A stretch of 64,000 nucleotides of DNA from assembly GCA_001766655.1 (NCBI GenBank), contig MJCC01000001.1, positions 239,003 to 303,002 of the forward strand, read 5' to 3'. The position numbers and the translations under genes were made by a program. Source of the stretch: Phytomonas francai. Its lineage: Eukaryota > Euglenozoa > Kinetoplastea > Trypanosomatida > Trypanosomatidae. The notes under the pieces were generated by a model. That model ran no database searches, had not been told where the DNA came from, and saw only the letters and a list, made by a program, of their open reading frames with translations. Shown here one piece after another: positions 19,669 to 30,018 of the stretch. The stretch's first letter is position 1. Each line of letters opens with the position of its first letter.

Positions 19669-21333
19669 ATGCCGCCGTCGTCGATCGCTCCAACTTCACA
19701 GACGGAGACTAACTCCGAGGGAGCGTTAGTGCCTACCGAAAAAAGCAGCAATTCCAATACAAGCCAAGGTAGTTCTCATTCTAGGGTTCGCCGAATAAGC
19801 TCACGGAACGTTGAAGAAGTACTTAGACGACTCCCAAGCTCCCCAAAGGAACTTATACAACGCATAGATCGGCAACGGAACGAGATACGGCTGCTACAGG
19901 AAGAAAATCTTCAACTTAAATCACGTGAGGTAGAAGTATCTGCGCTAACGCTGAGGCTCCAGCAGCAGTTCGCCGCAACACAGAGCCAGGTTGCGAGTTT
20001 GAAAAGAAATATCCAGCTCCAGTTAGCGAATCCAATAACCGAGAAAGAATATAACACCATTGAGTCACTACCCGAGGTCAAACGAGACCTCCTTGATACA
20101 ATAAAACTTGGAATTTACCGACAGCTAGGCTCTCTACAGGCAAGCGCGCAGGCGGCAACGCGGCGTGCGGTCGAACTCGCGACGTCTGTGCACCAACTCA
20201 CGGAAGAAAATAAGGACTTGAGGATTCAAGTTTCAGAACTGCAATCAACTCTAGAGTTTGAGAAGCAACGCTGCACTAAAGAACTAAAGGAAGTTAGTAA
20301 TCAAAGAGTACGCATACTTGAATTAGAGGCGGTTGTTAGGGATATGGAAGGAAGACTAAAAAGCGCTTTCCTTGATCAAGAACAGTTCCTTACTGCTAAG
20401 TTGACGGCACAGATGAAAACGGACGAAGTAGCACGTCTTTCAATTCAATTAGAAGAAGCCGAGCTGGACTTGCAGCGCTACAAGTCCAACGCGGAATGTA
20501 GCGAGAAAAAGCTTGACATTCTCAAGTCTGAATACTATGAATTAAAGCTCAACTACAGCCAACGTAACCTAGAGTTGGAAAGCGCAGTAAAAGCGGCAAA
20601 CGAAAAACTAAAAGCCTTGGGTGATCTTGAAATGGAATCAGAGCTTTTCATCTCAAATCTAGCGGCGAGGGTACAAGAGGAACCGGTTGGCTCCGCCTAC
20701 ATACAGCCTCTACTTGAAGAAAGCGCTATGAACTGTGAAAGCGATGGCCTTAACCCGAAGGGTACCATGGACTACCAGAGCTGGCTTGCACTCTCGCGTT
20801 CCCGAAAGCTCGCGCACAGCCTGACGGTAACCAAGCGCTGCCTGCACCTCGAAAACAAGGTCAGCTCACTACAGCACGACGTTGAATTTAAGGAAAAGCA
20901 GATTGAACGGCTCCGAGTCTCACTTAGCGCCGCACGCGAGGCGTTAAACAAGCAGAACAGCCCATATGCCATCGTTGAAAAGACCGTCGAGGAGCTCTAC
21001 AGCGAGAATGAGGCTCTCAAAGAAAGGCTCCGGCTTAGTGAGGTGGAGCGGAAGCATCTTGCGGAGAGACTTCAAACACGCACGCAGGAGGTCGAGGTGC
21101 TGTGCAAGCACAGAAGTGACCTGCTGAAGATGAAGTCTTTGCTGTCCAAAATCAGCATAGCAGGCGGCGGACATGATGTGGTGAACGTGAAAAGTGCCAA
21201 AAATGGCAATAACAGCGACAATAACAACAGGGTTGGGCGAGAATCGACACCTCGTTCACAGCCTGTTGAGGCAGATTCTCTCAGCAGCACTGCGCGCCCA
21301 GGGATGTTTGGAGCCATCCATATCACTTCCTAA
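19669..21333 (+). CDS. Long coiled-coil protein, possibly PIBF1/CEP90-like
   Basis: 554 residues from the first in-frame ATG. Residues 1-45 are Ser/Thr-rich. From about residue 50 to 490 the protein is almost continuous coiled coil (RIDRQRNEIRLLQEENLQL and so on). A break with PITEKEYNTIESLPE near residues 124-138 and the following DTIKLGIYRQL recall the SEEEY-like segment of PIBF1/CEP90 centriolar satellite proteins; this link is tentative. The tail is Ser/Asn-rich and disordered. A basal-body or flagellar scaffold is the likely role. Confidence 0.72.
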   Translation: MPPSSIAPTSQTETNSEGALVPTEKSSNSNTSQGSSHSRVRRISSRNVEEVLRRLPSSPKELIQRIDRQRNEIRLLQEENLQLKSREVEVSALTLRLQQQFAATQSQVASLKRNIQLQLANPITEKEYNTIESLPEVKRDLLDTIKLGIYRQLGSLQASAQAATRRAVELATSVHQLTEENKDLRIQVSELQSTLEFEKQRCTKELKEVSNQRVRILELEAVVRDMEGRLKSAFLDQEQFLTAKLTAQMKTDEVARLSIQLEEAELDLQRYKSNAECSEKKLDILKSEYYELKLNYSQRNLELESAVKAANEKLKALGDLEMESELFISNLAARVQEEPVGSAYIQPLLEESAMNCESDGLNPKGTMDYQSWLALSRSRKLAHSLTVTKRCLHLENKVSSLQHDVEFKEKQIERLRVSLSAAREALNKQNSPYAIVEKTVEELYSENEALKERLRLSEVERKHLAERLQTRTQEVEVLCKHRSDLLKMKSLLSKISIAGGGHDVVNVKSAKNGNNSDNNNRVGRESTPRSQPVEADSLSSTARPGMFGAIHITS

Positions 21334-21992
21334 GTGAGAGACAGCCGAAGGAAGCTAAAGAGGAAAAAATTGTGTGTGTATACGTTTGACGGATAAAGGG
21401 GAAAGACGCTGAGCACCATTCATCTGCTTATATTATTTTCCTTTTACTTCGCTTCTTTGAAATAGTTTCACTTATAGACAAGAAAATTGATAAATGACTT
21501 GGTTAAGTTTTAAATTATACAGCTATCATAAAAATTCCTCCTAGTGTATTGTTACCTTTCTTGGCTTATATATTTCATAGAAATTGTTGCGAGATTATTT
21601 GCCTCCAAGGCTAAAAAAAGCTTAAGAAAAAAGAACGCAGTTGGAACATTTATGACCATCGTCCCTTGTAAGCTGTTTAACTAGGATAATTGGTTGATTA
21701 CCTTATTTTTGCCTTCTTATCCATTCTCCTGTCTGCATATTCGAATTCATATTATGGACTTCTAGGAGGATTTTTATTATTATTTTAAGCTTTTCGTAGT
21801 TGATACATAGAGAAGGACCTCTATTTGCCTAGAAGAATTTGCAGCTGATAAACTTTAGGAAGCATCCTGTATAGAAGCTTGTTGGCGTATTCGATTTTGC
21901 AATCCCTAAACAATTGTAAAGAGAACTAGCTGAGGATAAAAATAGTTTCATAAAGTTAACACGAAAAAAAATTGAATAGAAACGGAAGAGCA
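21334..21992. other. Intergenic spacer, AT-rich
   Basis: No gene or RNA seen. Pyrimidine-rich stretches near 21420-21460 and 21700-21735 are possible processing sites. Confidence 0.5.
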
Positions 21993-22877
21993 ATGCTTGG
22001 TGGTGGAAAGACAGGTTATATTCTTCCCTACACTCATGGCAGAAACTTCCCTGTGCATGGCTACACCATTTCTTCGCTGTGTAAGGCGCGCTTTTACATG
22101 AATACGTCCTCCTTAGTTATCACGGTTGGCTTTATACTTCCCACCTTAACTAGTGTCAACCAGAAGCTGGAGAAGCACGTCAATGAAGGAGATGATATTT
22201 CAATGAGAGAGCTTATGAATATTTTCGCTGAAAGCGGGAAGATGAATTTGATTACCTTTGCGGATCGCCTGACGCGTGTGGCGCTCGAAACCGCCCTAGC
22301 ATGCGTTCTGATCGAGTGCAAGAAGGACTACACAGACAGCGTTGTGTTCGTGTGGGATCTCTACCCTCGTTTACATCAATACTACGTCAGTGAACTTTTC
22401 AGGCTCCTTCGCATCCCGCGCTTCCTCGCGTCGCTTCTAGGGCAACCCCCGTCCTCTACGGACGTCGCCTTCATGGAGACGACGGTGACCCCGCTCGCCG
22501 CTATCGAGGACGTGGTGAAGCGAAAGACGATCTCGTGGGTGGCAAACGTCGTCGTGGACCTCGCGCGGATTGGTTTCACGCCGCAAATTAAGGACAAAAA
22601 GACAGCCGTGCTGACACAGGTGGTTTTGCACACCTCGACCACGCTGTGTTGTGCGCTTGGCGCCGGGCTCGGACGTGGGGTGGGGGGAGGTCGTGGGGAG
22701 TACTGGGGCGAGCTTGTGGGGTTGTTTTGCGTGCCGCTCATCAACCTGGGGAAGGTGGTGAAGATGGTTCGGGGGCGAGGCCGCACCTCCTCCTCATCCG
22801 GTGGACATCGCCACCACCACAAGCGCAGCACTACCGACCGTGTTTCCAGCCATGATAAACCTGCCGTGGTGGAGTAA
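21993..22877 (+). CDS. Unrecognised protein with hydrophobic segments
   Basis: 294 residues from the ATG at 21993; the TTG upstream is ignored. A hydrophobic stretch (residues about 42-56, SLVITVGFILPTLTSV) is followed by a mixed helical domain. A Gly-rich hydrophobic segment near residues 215-245 (CALGAGLGRGVGGG, then GELVGLFCVPLINLG) resembles a membrane hairpin with GxxxG-like packing. The tail is basic with a His/Ser-rich stretch. The pattern suggests an organelle membrane protein, perhaps mitochondrial. I recognise no family. GC content rises sharply in its second half. Confidence 0.6.
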   Translation: MLGGGKTGYILPYTHGRNFPVHGYTISSLCKARFYMNTSSLVITVGFILPTLTSVNQKLEKHVNEGDDISMRELMNIFAESGKMNLITFADRLTRVALETALACVLIECKKDYTDSVVFVWDLYPRLHQYYVSELFRLLRIPRFLASLLGQPPSSTDVAFMETTVTPLAAIEDVVKRKTISWVANVVVDLARIGFTPQIKDKKTAVLTQVVLHTSTTLCCALGAGLGRGVGGGRGEYWGELVGLFCVPLINLGKVVKMVRGRGRTSSSSGGHRHHHKRSTTDRVSSHDKPAVVE

Positions 22878-23240
22878 AATGCGGCGTTTTTTTTATATCT
22901 TATTTTCCCTCCTCGTTCCTCCAACCTATCGGCTTTTGCATCCCAATTCCAATCCCATAGGGTGGTGAAGACGCGCTAAGGAAATGAATATTTTGAAAAT
23001 ATGTTTACTGTTAAAAAGATGAAGTAAATGTTGCTAAGAATTTAAAAAAAATGGATTCCCTCAAAATAAGGGAAAGACAATGATGATGGATTAGATGGTG
23101 ACACTCATAAATACCTGACTAGATATTTTCTCTTTATCGTTATAAAGCTTTTACTCTATTTCTCTTCTTTCGTTTTATTCCTTTTTTGACACTATTTAGA
23201 GTTGCATTTTTATAGTTCCCTTTTTTCAGAAATTTTATTA
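22878..23240. other. Intergenic spacer
   Basis: No gene seen. A T/C-rich stretch at about 23150-23226 ending in a TTTTTTCAG-like acceptor (about 23220-23229) precedes the next start closely. Confidence 0.55.
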
Positions 23241-24020
23241 ATGCGACACCGTCCGTTATTAAGCTTCTTTCTGTGGTTGGTGCTTGCACAACTCTGTGTA
23301 GCACAAGGTGAGTCTGCCGAGGCCTCCAACGCACATCCGAAACGGAATTACCAACCTTCTTGGGAACTGATTGGTGGAGGATTTCATATGCAATTGGCTT
23401 TGTACTTCCCTGTATGGGCTGATACGGTCCGAGTGTCCATGACAATGGATAATACGTTTTTCTTTGATATCGAAGAACTCCGTCATCATTACGTCATCAC
23501 CGGTGAAAGCATGCCGGACGAAGTAACGGCAAATAATAAAAAAGAAACCACTGATCTAGCTTACCTCTATGCTCCCATGCAAATTGAGTTGGAGGGGGAA
23601 TTCGACATCGAGGCTCCGTCATTTAATTTGCCCTACCAAAATGCCACTCTAGGGCTTAAGCTTGAGCGCTTAGCTACTGCAAAGGGTGCATCTGCACACT
23701 CCCTTAAAAGGGGAAAACTTATCCTTCCGATTCATGCTCGCTACCCAGATGTGATTCGCTCCTCGAACGTTCGAGATGAAGTTTTCTCAGTGAAAGTGCT
23801 GCTGCATGGCAGAGAAGATGCTTTTCAAAAAAGCTGCCTTCACGACCTAAATGTATCCTGGACCTCGAAGAAATCTGGTGAGGGAGAGAGTTCTAACAAA
23901 AATCCGCTATGCCTGCGCATCCCCGCCGCGGTGTTGGAGGATCTTCCAATTATATATTATTCCCTTGTTGTTCTTCTCTGGCTTGGTGCCTCTCAAGTCT
24001 TTGCTTGTCTATGTCTCTGA
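23241..24020 (+). CDS. PIG-X/Pbn1-like subunit of GPI mannosyltransferase I
   Basis: 259 residues from the ATG at 23241. An N-terminal signal peptide (LLSFFLWLVLAQLCVAQ) is followed by a beta-rich lumenal domain and one C-terminal membrane helix (about 236-258). The phrase LPIHARYPDVIRSS near residue 161 matches the conserved 'PxHxRY' core of the PIG-X/Pbn1 family. That family stabilises PIG-M/Gpi14, which adds the first mannose to the GPI anchor in the ER, a major pathway in kinetoplastids whose surface coat is GPI-linked. The topology (type I, short cytosolic tail) also fits. Similarity is limited to this core, so the call is moderate. Confidence 0.62.
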   Translation: MRHRPLLSFFLWLVLAQLCVAQGESAEASNAHPKRNYQPSWELIGGGFHMQLALYFPVWADTVRVSMTMDNTFFFDIEELRHHYVITGESMPDEVTANNKKETTDLAYLYAPMQIELEGEFDIEAPSFNLPYQNATLGLKLERLATAKGASAHSLKRGKLILPIHARYPDVIRSSNVRDEVFSVKVLLHGREDAFQKSCLHDLNVSWTSKKSGEGESSNKNPLCLRIPAAVLEDLPIIYYSLVVLLWLGASQVFACLCL

Positions 24021-24389
24021 TGCTAAGCTGGAGGAAGCAGTAAAGCGCATGTTTATAAAATAATATTAGCTAATAGCGCTACTTAGAAAAAAAAGATCAA
24101 AAGACGAAACAACTCTCTGTCTACCTTAGGTACCACACTCAGCCCGATAACTTGTATTTGTTGCCATTATTTTTGCGATTTCCAACAGAATATTCCCACG
24201 CTCATAAGCTTGCATCGTATCGAAGAGAAAGGAAATAGTACACTCCCTATTTTTCCCATACTTATTCTCATTCTTGTTTGGGTTAAAAGAACTAAGTTGC
24301 CGTAAGGTTGGCTAAACTTTTCTATATTTATATTGTCATCAGCATAAATATTTCCATAGGTGCGTATTTCTCTACTGACACGATAAAAA
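24021..24389. other. Intergenic spacer
   Basis: No gene seen. Pyrimidine-rich segments near 24111-24126 and 24364-24375 may mark processing sites. Confidence 0.5.
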
Positions 24390-25415
24390 ATGTCGATCCA
24401 AATTAAACTCGCTGAAAAATATTCGCTATATCGAAACTCGCCATCCCTTTTGTATAATAACTTAAGCATCCTTGATGACAATACGTTTCTGTACGCCAGT
24501 GGCAACACAGTTTTGAGAAGCGGTCCTAGCGAAAAGGATTTTTCAACCATATCTAGCTATCCAGAGCCCGTGATCTACTGTTTTGCCTCGTTCCTTCCGA
24601 AATACGGAAATGTCGTGACTGTCGTGAATCAACGAAGTGTAGATCTATTCCTTTCGAATGAGATCTGCGTCTCCTTAGTCTACAGCAAGTACGCACTTAC
24701 TAAAAGGATTGGGACTTCGAGGTGTGTAACTTTTTGCCTTGATAAAACTGGCATGATTTTAGTGTTTATTGGTACGAGCACCGGGGACCTCATTTGCACC
24801 GATTTTAACCCGTCGAATGTCGGGGGCGGCCCAGATTGCTTAGTACCCAAAGTGTGCATCAATGAGCATAAACTGCGCTCCATCACGGCGCTTGACGCCA
24901 GCTATGAACACACCCTCAGCCCTGTACGTGTCGTTTCGGGCGATATTGGTGGTAATATCGTCCTGTGGAATGAAGATAGGAAGCCCCATTGCTTTATCCC
25001 TAGCTGCGACTCAGAATCGGAGTATGCAACGGCTGTGAAGATTTTCGGGGAAGGGAGGTTGGTTGCAGTATCGTTTGGAAATGGTAAGGTAGTTCTCTAT
25101 GAGACAACAACGGGATCCAAGAGTGTGGAAATCTGCGCCCATGCTCAGTGTATCAATGCAATGGCGTACTTTCACGCCCCTGACTTTCAAGATATGGGTG
25201 ATTTTCTCGCCACTGCTAGCGAAGATGGCACCGTTCAGCTCTTCAGTGTCGCACATTCCGATGGAGAAGTGGCGGCGTTGGTGCGATGGCTGGCCAGTAT
25301 AGAGCTAAGCGATGTCTTGCCCACAGGATTGTGTTTTGGGAAGAGTGGTAAAACTCTGGCCTTGTCGAGCTATGATACGTCCTGGATTTTTGTCTACAAG
25401 GTTTCAGAATTGTGA
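24390..25415 (+). CDS. WDR54-like beta-propeller protein
   Basis: 341 residues from ATG. Blades of WD40 type are visible (SGDIGGNIVLWNED near 189, GNGKVVLYETTTGS near 230, TASEDGTVQLFSV near 278). The N-terminal phrase LLYNNLSIL, the spacing to GNGKVVLYE, the following CAHAQCINAM and the closing SSYDTSWIFVYKV all parallel animal WDR54, and the total length is also close (about 334 in human). Animal WDR54 is poorly understood; it has been linked to signalling receptors and cilia. A single seven-blade propeller without other domains suggests an adaptor. Assignment rests on remembered sequence features. Confidence 0.7.
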   Translation: MSIQIKLAEKYSLYRNSPSLLYNNLSILDDNTFLYASGNTVLRSGPSEKDFSTISSYPEPVIYCFASFLPKYGNVVTVVNQRSVDLFLSNEICVSLVYSKYALTKRIGTSRCVTFCLDKTGMILVFIGTSTGDLICTDFNPSNVGGGPDCLVPKVCINEHKLRSITALDASYEHTLSPVRVVSGDIGGNIVLWNEDRKPHCFIPSCDSESEYATAVKIFGEGRLVAVSFGNGKVVLYETTTGSKSVEICAHAQCINAMAYFHAPDFQDMGDFLATASEDGTVQLFSVAHSDGEVAALVRWLASIELSDVLPTGLCFGKSGKTLALSSYDTSWIFVYKVSEL

Positions 25416-25801
25416 TGATGTGTAAATCAAAAACAAGGAAAGGGAAAGTATCTAAATTTGACACAAGATGTAAAGTTTTGGCCTGAAGTTAAGTGTTTTT
25501 TCACTATAGATGGATTTATTCTATTGTTATTATTATTATTTTAATCGAACTATCGAAGGCTGCATCTAAAGGCATTAATGTCTAAGTCCTGTTTCTAGGG
25601 TTAGATCCCATAGTTTAGGGAAATTCAGTTAGAAAAATGGGAAAGGTGGAGTGAATAAAGCGTCCGACTTCAAAAAAAATGCTTTTCGGATTTACCTTTA
25701 TTTATACCCTTAGTATTGTGTGCATTTCTATTTCGGAAATATATTTGTGTATTAAAGCAAAAAAAATATCTTAAAGAATATATATATATAGGTTACATGA
25801 A
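25416..25801. other. Intergenic spacer, AT-rich
   Basis: No gene seen. Contains TTA triplet repeats near 25521-25540 and a short TA repeat at about 25780-25790, just before the next start. Confidence 0.5.
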
Positions 25802-27799
25802 ATGATAGAAAATCGTATCGAACGTGAGGACTCTGTTGCGACCATTACTTCTTTAAATACAGTAGATAGTTGCTCAACGTTGTCGCCGAGGAGCTCTGAC
25901 AATAATCCTGATCCCATCGAACATACCGTTCCGCGAGAAGACCCGAAAAGATTTCCTTTTATATCCGCACATGCTCATGCACTTCGGGCGTACGACGTTC
26001 AGGCGGCACACTCAGATAGGAACACGTCGCACACCACCTCATGCGTTACTTTGACCCTTCGATGGAGTTTGTCGCCCCTATCGACGGCTCTTCAAGTGGC
26101 CAGCGGCGGCAGTATGCATCCTTCTTCAGGCTCCCTACCTCCTGCGGATCGTGAAGGAGCTGCGAAGCTTGTTTTCTCTCTCTCAAAGGAAACAGAAGCA
26201 CTCGGTGCAGATCAACGACTCGCTGTGGTGCTCGATGTTAATCGAGATCTTATCGCAAAGTGCCATTTACTTTTGCACAAACAGTCAAAGCCCAATGACC
26301 AAAACGAGGAGGATGCCGCCGCAGTAGACAAGGAACCGCTTTGCGGTGTAAAACCAGCGGACTTAGTATGCCTCCCTAGGGAAGGTATTCAATTGGTTTT
26401 TTACTTTACACAACTAGAAACGCAGAATCATCATAACACTAACATAAGCTCTGGTCCTACTGCGCAGCGTTATCTCTGTCGATCATTTGATGTGGTGAGC
26501 TTTACGACAGACAGCGGCGCGGCCCTTTGCGGTGTACCACTGAAACCCTATCACCGCTACCACTTGAAGTACACCTCTAGAAAAGGAATTGAGCTAAATT
26601 TAAACAAGTACGCGTATCTACAGCTTCGCGTAAATTCGGAGGCTCATTTAAGCGAAGATGAAAACTATTCTAATGAGGTCAAGCAGAATTTTGAGTTAAA
26701 GAATGTTCATAGGGGCGCAAAGCGCCCTCGAAAAGCGCGTACTCAGGGAAGGTCCTCGGGCCTGTTTATCTGCGCCATCACAGAGACGAATGGTTCCGCC
26801 GCCAAGGGGGGCGGGAGTCGAGCTCCACGCCGGTCATCTCGAAAGCGCGTGACTGTTCAACAGACGGCACCTATCTACACCACTGAATACTCGTCTAATG
26901 ACTCCTTCCCCTCATTCTCGTTGGACTCCGGCAAAATTGATAAGGTTCCGGGTATCATGGATGGGCCTGTGATGGCGCCACTTTTAAGACGGAAAAGGGT
27001 TCTTTTCACCACCGGTATGCGCCTCAGCAAAGTACAAGAGCGGTTGTGCGAAGGGATGGGGTTTATCGTCAACCCATCACTTTCAAAGGCGCGAGGGGCC
27101 TCAATATTAGTCGTACAAGGTCCTCTCATGCGCAGCATCAAGCTTCTTACCCTTCTTCCATACATTAAGGCGTTGGTGGATCGAAAATGGCTTGATGACA
27201 TGCTTGCGCAGGGAAATCCGTTGTTGCCTATTGAGCCATATATCTACATAGAAAACAAACGTGATGGAGGTATTGAACAAACAAACAAATTTTCTATTGA
27301 GAACACACTCAGTATTCCGCTTGAACAGCGGCAACGGCTGTTCGCGTGCCATGTCTTTTGGATTCATCCCTCTGCGGCACCGCAAGATCCGCCCATGAAC
27401 GATTTACACACTGTTTTAACGGCTTCGGGTGGAAAGATTTCTGAAAAGATAACAAGAGCTAGTGTTTGGGTGTTACCATCGCGAACACCATCAACAGCCA
27501 CCATGAGACTTATCTCCAAGGCCTTAAGTGATGACGAAACCGCTAACAGACGACGTCGGGTCCGCAGCACAGCCGTTTCTAACGATGATGTACCCCTTTC
27601 CCGCTTGTTAAGCGCTTCTGTGTGCATGGTTGTACCGGACGATATATTTCGTAGCGTTTTGCAGCAGCAAGATTTGTTTAAATTTACGCTACGAATGAGT
27701 AATGTAATGTCTAAACTAGCTGTCACGAAATCCAAGAAACAAACTTGCGTTAGTAAGCAAAATGCTTCTACTTGGGTTCCAAAGGTATTAAGTACGTAA
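25802..27799 (+). CDS. BRCT-domain protein, probable DNA-damage or chromatin factor
   Basis: 665 residues. The first 390 are partly disordered with basic clusters (RGAKRPRKARTQGR, RRSSRKR) that suit a nuclear protein. A BRCT-like unit starts near residue 397 (KRVLFTTGMR, then SILVVQG, and the WLDDMLAQ helix with the signature Trp). A second, weaker unit starts near 512 (LFACHVFWIHP, TASGGKISEK, SVWVLP). The tandem C-terminal pair resembles phosphopeptide-binding BRCT pairs of repair mediators such as MDC1, PTIP or Crb2. Which of these it matches cannot be told by eye. The basic, Ser-rich middle offers possible phosphorylation sites. Confidence 0.7.
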   Translation: MIENRIEREDSVATITSLNTVDSCSTLSPRSSDNNPDPIEHTVPREDPKRFPFISAHAHALRAYDVQAAHSDRNTSHTTSCVTLTLRWSLSPLSTALQVASGGSMHPSSGSLPPADREGAAKLVFSLSKETEALGADQRLAVVLDVNRDLIAKCHLLLHKQSKPNDQNEEDAAAVDKEPLCGVKPADLVCLPREGIQLVFYFTQLETQNHHNTNISSGPTAQRYLCRSFDVVSFTTDSGAALCGVPLKPYHRYHLKYTSRKGIELNLNKYAYLQLRVNSEAHLSEDENYSNEVKQNFELKNVHRGAKRPRKARTQGRSSGLFICAITETNGSAAKGGGSRAPRRSSRKRVTVQQTAPIYTTEYSSNDSFPSFSLDSGKIDKVPGIMDGPVMAPLLRRKRVLFTTGMRLSKVQERLCEGMGFIVNPSLSKARGASILVVQGPLMRSIKLLTLLPYIKALVDRKWLDDMLAQGNPLLPIEPYIYIENKRDGGIEQTNKFSIENTLSIPLEQRQRLFACHVFWIHPSAAPQDPPMNDLHTVLTASGGKISEKITRASVWVLPSRTPSTATMRLISKALSDDETANRRRRVRSTAVSNDDVPLSRLLSASVCMVVPDDIFRSVLQQQDLFKFTLRMSNVMSKLAVTKSKKQTCVSKQNASTWVPKVLST

Positions 27800-28019
27800 G
27801 CATGCGCCAAACTGATGAAATGTCTTTCTTTATATAAATACGTACATATATGCATATAGTTCTATATTCGTATGGGAAAAATTCTTAATACTCTATTATA
27901 CGCTCATAATCTATTGCTTCTTAAACGATGTTTATTCAAATACACACTTATTTTTTTCTTTTCTTTACATCTAATGTTTTCACTAAACTCCCCGATACAC
28001 TGGTACAGGTTAAATATAG

Positions 28020-29618
28020 ATGCGCACAATTAGTAGACAAGGGCTATTATGCAACTTAGCTACGACCCGAAAGAATCGATATCTCTACGTGAGCAGCTTC
28101 CGGATGTTGACTACATCTGGCGATAGGGTTCGTGTGAATTTTATCCTGGACTCTCTCGCTCCAGTCCTTCGGGACGAGTTTGACGTCAAGGAAAACGAAA
28201 AAAACTTAAAGCACCTCATTCAGCGGGTCGGTTCTGCAGCTCGGTGCAGCACCACAGAGGGACTTGCAGCATCCCCCAAAATCGAGCAGACTGGCCCTTC
28301 TATGGAAGCCACTCACGAGGGGGAAGCAATGAAAGGCAACCCAGGGAAGCCCAGAGCACCACCTATGGTGGAAATTCGAGTTCTAGCCGAGTGGGTGCAC
28401 CCTGTCAGCTGGAAGTGCCCGCGCTGCGGTGGTGAATGGGTGGCACGTCCCGTTGACCGTGTAAAACCGCAGACGAGAGAGTTAACTAGCTGTCCAAGGT
28501 GCCAAGCTGTACATGCTGCCCATGCAGCGTCGTCGGTCGCAAGGTTCATGCGCAATTTCGAAAATTCGAAGAAGATTTCCCCAGACAACAAGTGGGTCGA
28601 TGCAGACCCCTCAACGAGCGAAAGGGATTCTAATCTAAAGGACCAAGCGGAGTCCAATTCCTTCTCATCCTCCCCCCTTCTCATAGAGCAATACTTTATG
28701 ATCGCATCCCAGTGGGATTATGAGCGGAATTCCCTCTTTCAAAACTGCGTCTTACAACCGCTCCAACAGGTCACTACTAGCTCTTCAATGGTGGTGTGGT
28801 TTAAGTGTTCGCTATGCGCAGGATCGTGGCGCGAGTCGATCAGCAGCCGTATTATGCGCTATGAAGATTCTCTTAAAAGAAGGCGCAGCAATGAGCGTGA
28901 CGAGGTGATTCCGCTGTGCCCTTCCTGCGAGCAGCGTGGTGCGGCAAGGTACCTTCAAAATAAGCCCCCCCACAGGTCTGCGATGGGGGGCAACGAAAAA
29001 AAAACACGTGATGCGAATGCGTTGCCTATGCGTTTTCTTTCACAGGATATGCTTCTGATGGGGGAGGTCTGTCTTCGGCCCGATCAAGACCCGAGCATGA
29101 TCCCTCTCATAAGCGAGCAGGTCTTTTCCTGGTGCTGCCGCTACTGCGGCTACAGGTACCAGAGCAGCCTCAGGAACCGCGTCGCATGCCACGAGGGCTG
29201 TCCGCAGTGCAGCGGCAGGGTGTGCACACCCATGAATTCACTCACTATACAACGACCAGATGTGGTAAGGGAGGTCGCTAAGACGATCAGTCGAACAAAG
29301 TTGATGAAGCTAACCGTATTTTCTGAGCAGGAGATTCCGTTCGTTTGTCGCACCTGTTTCTCTCCATACCGCATGACCGCTAAAGCGCGTTGTACAATAC
29401 CAAAAAATGGGATTGCGTGCCAAAAATGCTTCTTGAACTTCTCGCAAACTACACAGAGCACGATGAAGGACAGGTCTCTCTCTCACAAGCTGACAGCAAA
29501 AGAAAGACGTAAGATTAGGGATAAAGCGCACCGCTTGTGCTTGAGCCTTCGAAGTAAAGAAAAACTGCAAGCAACGCGAAACGAAATTGAGAAAAGGGAT
29601 CGCATACTAATTAATTGA
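28020..29618 (+). CDS. Protein with four zinc-ribbon repeats (DUF4379-like), likely mitochondrial
   Basis: 532 residues. The N-terminus (MRTISRQGLLCNLATTRKNR) is basic and amphipathic like a mitochondrial presequence. Four CxxC...CxxC ribbons occur at about residues 130 (CPRCGGEW ... SCPRCQ), 261 (FKCSLCAGSWRES ... LCPSC), 370 (WCCRYCGYRYQ ... GCPQC) and 441 (FVCRTCFSPYR ... ACQKC). The spacing, and the aromatic plus basic residues between pairs, resemble the DUF4379 'probable zinc-ribbon' family. The repeats are separated by charged linkers. A role in mitochondrial RNA or ribosome biology is plausible for kinetoplastids but unproven. The C-terminus is strongly basic, as in RNA-binding proteins. 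Confidence 0.72.
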   Translation: MRTISRQGLLCNLATTRKNRYLYVSSFRMLTTSGDRVRVNFILDSLAPVLRDEFDVKENEKNLKHLIQRVGSAARCSTTEGLAASPKIEQTGPSMEATHEGEAMKGNPGKPRAPPMVEIRVLAEWVHPVSWKCPRCGGEWVARPVDRVKPQTRELTSCPRCQAVHAAHAASSVARFMRNFENSKKISPDNKWVDADPSTSERDSNLKDQAESNSFSSSPLLIEQYFMIASQWDYERNSLFQNCVLQPLQQVTTSSSMVVWFKCSLCAGSWRESISSRIMRYEDSLKRRRSNERDEVIPLCPSCEQRGAARYLQNKPPHRSAMGGNEKKTRDANALPMRFLSQDMLLMGEVCLRPDQDPSMIPLISEQVFSWCCRYCGYRYQSSLRNRVACHEGCPQCSGRVCTPMNSLTIQRPDVVREVAKTISRTKLMKLTVFSEQEIPFVCRTCFSPYRMTAKARCTIPKNGIACQKCFLNFSQTTQSTMKDRSLSHKLTAKERRKIRDKAHRLCLSLRSKEKLQATRNEIEKRDRILIN

Positions 29619-30018
29619 TGCTTTCTTATTCCCCTTCAGGTGTCCATTTTTTGTGAAGCTATCGATTATGATCTTTGGGAATCCGAAGTCTGAGCTCGGG
29701 AATCTTGTGCGTACACCCTTTTTGCTTCATTTTTTCATAATCCCTTATACACGCTTCAACTGGCTAATAATTTTTACAATAATGATTTCCCTTTTGATTT
29801 AAACCAGCACATTAAAAAAAATCCCAAACATGCGTTAAAAAATCTTCTCCACATTCTGGTCTTGATTTCCACCGCTACCGACTTGGTCGGGTATTATGGT
29901 TTCAATAGTAAAAGAGTGTGCATGTGTAAGCAATTATCATCCAAACGCCATCGAGGCAAATAAAGAGGAAAATAAAGCAAGATCTGCTGACTCACGGTAT
30001 ACGACGCTCTTTTGATCC
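29619..30018. other. Intergenic spacer
   Basis: No gene seen. A pyrimidine stretch at about 29625-29638 followed by AG, and one near 29715-29745, are possible acceptors. Confidence 0.5.
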
